This document shows, one piece after another, positions 60,702-64,000 of a DNA stretch of 64,000 bases. A program made the position numbers and the translations under genes. The DNA is from Thauera aromatica_A (GTDB lineage: Bacteria > Pseudomonadota > Gammaproteobacteria > Burkholderiales > Rhodocyclaceae): assembly GCF_023093595.1 (NCBI RefSeq), contig NZ_JALLIK010000110.1, forward strand, positions 124,001-188,000. The letters run 5' to 3'. The notes under the pieces were generated by a model. It saw only the letters and a program-made list of their open reading frames with translations, was not told the DNA's origin and did not search any database. How positions within the stretch are numbered: the first letter of the stretch is position 1; each line of letters opens with the position of its first letter.

Positions 60702-62279
60702 TCAGCGCACGAGCGGCGCATCCTCGAAGGTGTGGTGGGGGGCGGGCGAGGGCACGGTCCATTCCAGGCCTTCGGCACCATCCCAGGCGCGGGCGGGGGC
60801 ACGCTCGCCGCCGCGAATGCACCGGATCACGACGATGAGGAAGATCAGCTGCGACAGGCCGAAGCCGAAGGCGCCGACGCTGGCCAGCGCGTTGAAGTCG
60901 GCGAACTGCAGCGCGTAGTCGGGAATGCGCCGCGGCATGCCGGCGAGGCCGAGGAAGTGCATCGGGAAGAAGGTGATGTTGAAGAACACGATCGAGCACC
61001 AGAAGTGCAGCTTGCCCAGCGCCTCGCTCGGCATGTGGCCGGTCCATTTCGGCAGCCAGTAATAGGCCCCGGCGAAAAGCGCGAACAGGCTGCCGGCGAC
61101 GAGCACGTAGTGGAAGTGGGCGACGACGTAGTAGGTGTCCTGGATCTGGATGTCGATCGGCGCGATGGCGCAGATCAGCCCGGTGAAGCCGCCGATCGTG
61201 AACACGAAGATGAAACCGGTGGCGAACAGCATCGGCGCCTCGAAGCTCATCGCCCCGCGCCACATCGTCGCCACCCAGTTGAACACCTTCACTCCGGTGG
61301 GCACCGCGATCAGCATCGTCGCGTACATGAAGAACAGCTGGCCGGCGGCGGGCATGCCGGTGGCGAACATGTGGTGGGCCCACACCGCGAACGACAGGAT
61401 CGCGATCGAGGCGGTCGCGTACACCATCGAGGCGTAGCCGAACAGCGGCTTGCGGGCGAAGGCGGGAATGATCTGGCTGATGATGCCGAACGCCGGCAGG
61501 ATCATGATGTACACCTCGGGGTGGCCGAAGAACCAGAAGATGTGCTGGTACATCACCGGATCGCCGCCGCCGGCGGCGTTGAAGAAGTGGGTGCCGAAGT
61601 GGCGGTCGGCCAGGATCATGGTCACCGCCCCGGCCAGCACCGGCATCACCGCGATCAGCAGGTAGGCGGTGATGAGCCACGTCCAGCAGAACAGCGGCAT
61701 CTTCATCAGGCTCATCCCGGGGGCGCGCATGTTGAGCACGGTGACGACGATGTTGATCGCGCCCATGATCGAGCTCACCCCCAGGAGGTGGAGGGCGAAG
61801 ATCGCCAGGTCCATCCCCATCCCCATCTGCACCGACAACGGCGCGTACAGCGTCCACCCCGCGGCGGTCGCGCCGCCGGGGACGAAGAAGGACGCGAGCA
61901 GCAGGATCGCCGCCGGCGGCAGCAGCCAGAAGCTCCAGTTGTTCATCCGCGCGAAGGCCATGTCGGAAGCGCCGATCATCAGCGGGATCATCCAGTTGGC
62001 GAAGCCGACGAAGGCCGGCATGATCGCGCCGAACACCATCACCAGGCCGTGCATGGTGGTGAGCTGGTTGAAGAACTCGGGCTGCACCACCTGCAGGCCG
62101 GGCTGGAACAGCTCGGCGCGGATGGTCAGCGCCATCACCCCACCGGAGAGGAACATGACGAAGCTGAACACCAGGTACATCGTGCCGATGTCCTTGTGAT
62201 TGGTGGTGGTGAGCCAGCGCATCAGGCCGCTGGGGCCGGTGTGAGGGGCGTGCAGCAGATCGTGCGGGGCGGCGGCCAT
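60702..62279 (-). CDS. ctaD: Cytochrome c oxidase subunit I (aa3 type)
   Basis: A 525-residue twelve-helix haem-copper subunit. The haem a ligand is in TTMHGLVMVFG (about residue 75); CuB/haem a3 region WFFGHPEVYIMILPAFG (about 248-264) contains the His-Tyr pair; VWAHHMFATG and VVAHFHYVLVAG supply further His ligands. It reduces O2 to water and pumps protons. AGGAGG precedes the ATG at 62279. Confidence 0.97.
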   Translation of the reverse strand: MAAAPHDLLHAPHTGPSGLMRWLTTTNHKDIGTMYLVFSFVMFLSGGVMALTIRAELFQPGLQVVQPEFFNQLTTMHGLVMVFGAIMPAFVGFANWMIPLMIGASDMAFARMNNWSFWLLPPAAILLLASFFVPGGATAAGWTLYAPLSVQMGMGMDLAIFALHLLGVSSIMGAINIVVTVLNMRAPGMSLMKMPLFCWTWLITAYLLIAVMPVLAGAVTMILADRHFGTHFFNAAGGGDPVMYQHIFWFFGHPEVYIMILPAFGIISQIIPAFARKPLFGYASMVYATASIAILSFAVWAHHMFATGMPAAGQLFFMYATMLIAVPTGVKVFNWVATMWRGAMSFEAPMLFATGFIFVFTIGGFTGLICAIAPIDIQIQDTYYVVAHFHYVLVAGSLFALFAGAYYWLPKWTGHMPSEALGKLHFWCSIVFFNITFFPMHFLGLAGMPRRIPDYALQFADFNALASVGAFGFGLSQLIFLIVVIRCIRGGERAPARAWDGAEGLEWTVPSPAPHHTFEDAPLVR

Positions 62280-62326
62280 GCGGAAATCCTCCTGTCGGAT
62301 GGCAGCGGGAGCAAAGCGGGGACGGC

Positions 62327-63151
62327 TCATCGCGGCGCCCGCGCCGCGTCCGCCAGCGCGCCGGGCGCGGCCTGCTGCGCCTGCACCCAGGCGCTGTAGC
62401 GCTCGGCCGACACCACGTGCACTTCGATCGGCATGAAACCGTGGTCGCGCCCACACAGCTCGGCGCAGTTGCCGCGGAACACGCCTTCCCGGTCGGCGCG
62501 GAACCAGGTATCGCGGATGAAGCCGGGAATGGCGTCCTGCTTGACGCCGAAGGCCGGCACCCACCACGAATGGATGACGTCGTTGGCGGTCAGCAGGACG
62601 CGGACCTTCTTGCCCACCGGGACCACCAGCGGTTTGTCGACTTCCAGCAGATAGGCTTCGCCCTTCGGTGCGGTGCCTTCGATCTGGGCGCGCGGCGTAG
62701 CCAGGCTGGAGAGGAAGCGGATGCCTTCGCCCTCGCCCTGGAGATAGTCGTAGCCCCACTTCCACTGGTAGCCGGTGGCCTTGATCGTGAGGTCGGGGTT
62801 GGAGGTGTCCTTCATCTCGATCACGGTCTTCGTCGCCGGCCATGCCATGCCGAGCAGGATCAGCACCGGAACGATCGTCCACGCGATCTCGACCGCGGTG
62901 TTCTCGTGGAAATTCGCCGCCACCGCGCCGCGCGACTTGCGGTGGCGGAACACCGCCCAGAACATCACGCCGAACACGCCGATGAAGATCAGCAGGCAGA
63001 TCACCAGCATCAGGGTGTGGAGGTCGTGGATCTGCGCAGCGATCGAGGTGACCGGCGCCGGGATGTTGTAGCGGGCGGGCAGATCCTGCGCGAGCGCCGG
63101 CGTCGCGGTCGCGATCGCGATCCAGCCTGCTGTGCGGCCTGCACATGTCAT
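62327..63151 (-). CDS. ctaC: Cytochrome c oxidase subunit II
   Basis: A 274-residue subunit with a short signal peptide (to about ALAQ, residue 22), two helices (about 45-68 and 90-112) and the periplasmic CuA domain: VIHSWWVPAFG and CAELCGRDHGFM (about residues 228-239) provide the CuA ligands. YQWKWGYDY is the electron-entry aromatic region. No C-terminal cytochrome c domain is present, so it is aa3 not caa3. First gene of the operon. Confidence 0.96.
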   Translation of the reverse strand: MTCAGRTAGWIAIATATPALAQDLPARYNIPAPVTSIAAQIHDLHTLMLVICLLIFIGVFGVMFWAVFRHRKSRGAVAANFHENTAVEIAWTIVPVLILLGMAWPATKTVIEMKDTSNPDLTIKATGYQWKWGYDYLQGEGEGIRFLSSLATPRAQIEGTAPKGEAYLLEVDKPLVVPVGKKVRVLLTANDVIHSWWVPAFGVKQDAIPGFIRDTWFRADREGVFRGNCAELCGRDHGFMPIEVHVVSAERYSAWVQAQQAAPGALADAARAPR

Positions 63152-63233
63152 GGCATCACCCCCAAGTCCGCTTCATTTTCGGCAGGTGCCAACGATGGTG
63201 CCATAGCGAAAATCATCGCTGCAACACGGTTTT

Positions 63234-63247
63234 TTGATAAAAGTCAA
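63234..63247 (-). promoter_or_regulatory. FNR/ANR-like binding site upstream of the cytochrome oxidase operon
   Basis: TTGAT-AAAA-GTCAA matches the FNR/ANR consensus TTGAT-N4-ATCAA at nine of ten positions. It lies about 83 bases before ctaC in the only AT-rich part of the gap. An FNR-type regulator could repress or activate this low-affinity oxidase according to oxygen. Confidence 0.6.
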
Positions 63248-63431
63248 TATAGTGCAGCGCACGATCTGCTAGCCCCCTCGAATCGCAAGGCTTCGGCAGG
63301 GCCATTCGGGGTTTTCCCATGGGTTTGTTTGCTGCATCGCAAAATCGATCTTTCCGGCATCCGCCCGGCCCCGCTCCACAATCGGCCGCGGCCGGATTAC
63401 CCTTGGCGCAAGCCACTACCGGAGCCTTGCC

Positions 63432-64000
63432 CTGGACCCCGCCGCCCTCCCCCTTGCCGCCTTCGACGCCTTCGATGCCGCCGCCGCCCTCGTCGGCGGC
63501 ATCGGCCTGTTCCTGATCGGCATGCACATGCTCACCGAAGGGCTCAAGCTCGCCGCCGGCCGCGCCCTCCCCGCCCTGCTCGAGCGCGGCACCGCGACCC
63601 CGGCGCGCGGCCTCGCCGCCGGCATGCTGATGACCGCGGCGGTGCAGTCATCGACCGCGGTGACGGTCGCCAGCATCGGCTTCGTCAACACCGGCCTGCT
63701 GTCGCTGAAGAACGCGATGTGGGTGATCTTCGGCTCCAACGTCGGCACCACGATGAACGCCTGGCTGGTGGCGGCGCTCGGCTTCAGCTTCAGGATCGAG
63801 TCCTTCGCCCTGCCCTTCGTCGGCGTCGGCGCGGTGCTGATGCTGGCCGCGCGCAGCGTGCGCCCGCGCGCACTGGGCCAGGCCCTGTCCGGCTTCGGCG
63901 TGCTGTTCCTCGGCATCGATGTGCTCAAGGACGCCTTCTCCGGCTTCGGCGCGGCGATCAGCCTGCAGGACTACGTGCTGCCGGGGGTGGCGGGCTGGCT
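63432..64000 (+). CDS. Na+/phosphate cotransporter family protein (N-terminal part)
   Basis: The gene continues beyond the window; about 189 codons are visible. Helices and the family repeat QSSTAVTVASIGFVNTGLLS (about residues 70-89) and GSNVGTTMNAW are diagnostic of the NptA/PhoU-linked Na/Pi symporters. The frame is open upstream but without ATG or GTG; the first plausible start is CTG at 63432 with GGAG seven bases before it, otherwise an internal ATG in GMHMLTEGLK would lose the first helix. The start is therefore uncertain. Confidence 0.85.
   Translation, partial: MDPAALPLAAFDAFDAAAALVGGIGLFLIGMHMLTEGLKLAAGRALPALLERGTATPARGLAAGMLMTAAVQSSTAVTVASIGFVNTGLLSLKNAMWVIFGSNVGTTMNAWLVAALGFSFRIESFALPFVGVGAVLMLAARSVRPRALGQALSGFGVLFLGIDVLKDAFSGFGAAISLQDYVLPGVAGW

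Noticed and set aside
63319..63516. A 65-codon frame starting MGLFAASQNRSFRHPPGPAP at the Na/Pi gene start
   Set aside because: It is Pro-rich, overlaps the phosphate transporter in another frame and has no supporting features.

Overview
The window is about 69% G+C and carries densely packed, almost entirely chromosomal housekeeping genes. The gene set points to a betaproteobacterium of the Rhodocyclales (Thauera / Azoarcus / Aromatoleum type): two betaproteobacterial-style trimeric porins, an assimilatory sulfate operon with a DUF934 protein and an APS-type CysH, a ctaC-ctaD-ctaG-ctaE oxidase operon with a DUF2970 protein and a tiny assembly protein, and a Na+-translocating NADH:quinone oxidoreductase. 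This placement is inferred from gene content and order, not from a database search. No rRNA, tRNA, CRISPR array or insertion sequence was recognised.

Layout. 1-5.4 kb (minus): start of a small secreted protein, a Fic-domain regulator with a strong palindromic operator, a truncated HigA-like antitoxin remnant, ubiA, recG, ridA. 5.5-12.4 kb (minus): an enoyl-CoA hydratase/isomerase paralogue and the nqrABCDEF operon, with a terminator-like hairpin between nqrF and the hydratase and a long inverted repeat in the nqrA leader. 12.5-19.2 kb (minus): fatty-acid beta-oxidation operon fadE - thioesterase - FadN-type dehydrogenase/hydratase - fadA. 19.5-25.0 kb (plus): LysE exporter, Atm1-type ABC exporter, a CPA2 antiporter broken by a single frameshift, L-asparaginase. 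25.0-32.4 kb: cysB divergent from a TSUP transporter - cysI - DUF934 - cysH - small ORF - cysD - cysN operon ending in a clear terminator. 32.6-33.8 kb: a second, canonical Fic protein. 34.0-46.6 kb (minus): GDT1-family transporter coupled to a PAS-GGDEF-EAL protein, an RND pump with its fusion protein, an adenylate cyclase-FHA protein, a PRPP synthetase homologue, an AMP-phosphorylase-type DeoA, an SDR and a CopD-like membrane protein. 46.9-50.0 kb (plus): PhoD-like phosphatase and a methyltransferase. 50.0-53.1 kb: two convergent paralogous porins flanking a hicAB toxin-antitoxin pair. 53.3-54.2 kb: rpoH preceded by a perfect CIRCE element. 54.3-63.2 kb (minus): complete aa3-type cytochrome c oxidase operon with assembly and heme A genes, preceded by an FNR-like box. 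63.4 kb to the end (plus): start of a Na+/phosphate cotransporter.

How it fits together. The window describes aerobic energy metabolism (Nqr, cytochrome aa3, beta-oxidation feeding reducing equivalents) in a bacterium that probably also respires anaerobically, plus sulfate assimilation for cysteine. The most interesting points are: the Fic protein lacking its catalytic His together with a multi-half-site operator; the AMP phosphorylase / PRPP synthetase pair; the 4-nt overlap of a c-di-GMP enzyme with a Mn2+/Ca2+-type transporter gene; a SCO-like protein in the oxidase operon that keeps CxxxC but lacks the His ligand; CIRCE control of the heat-shock sigma factor; and the FNR-like box before the oxidase operon. 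No wholly new multi-gene system could be proven from sequence alone.
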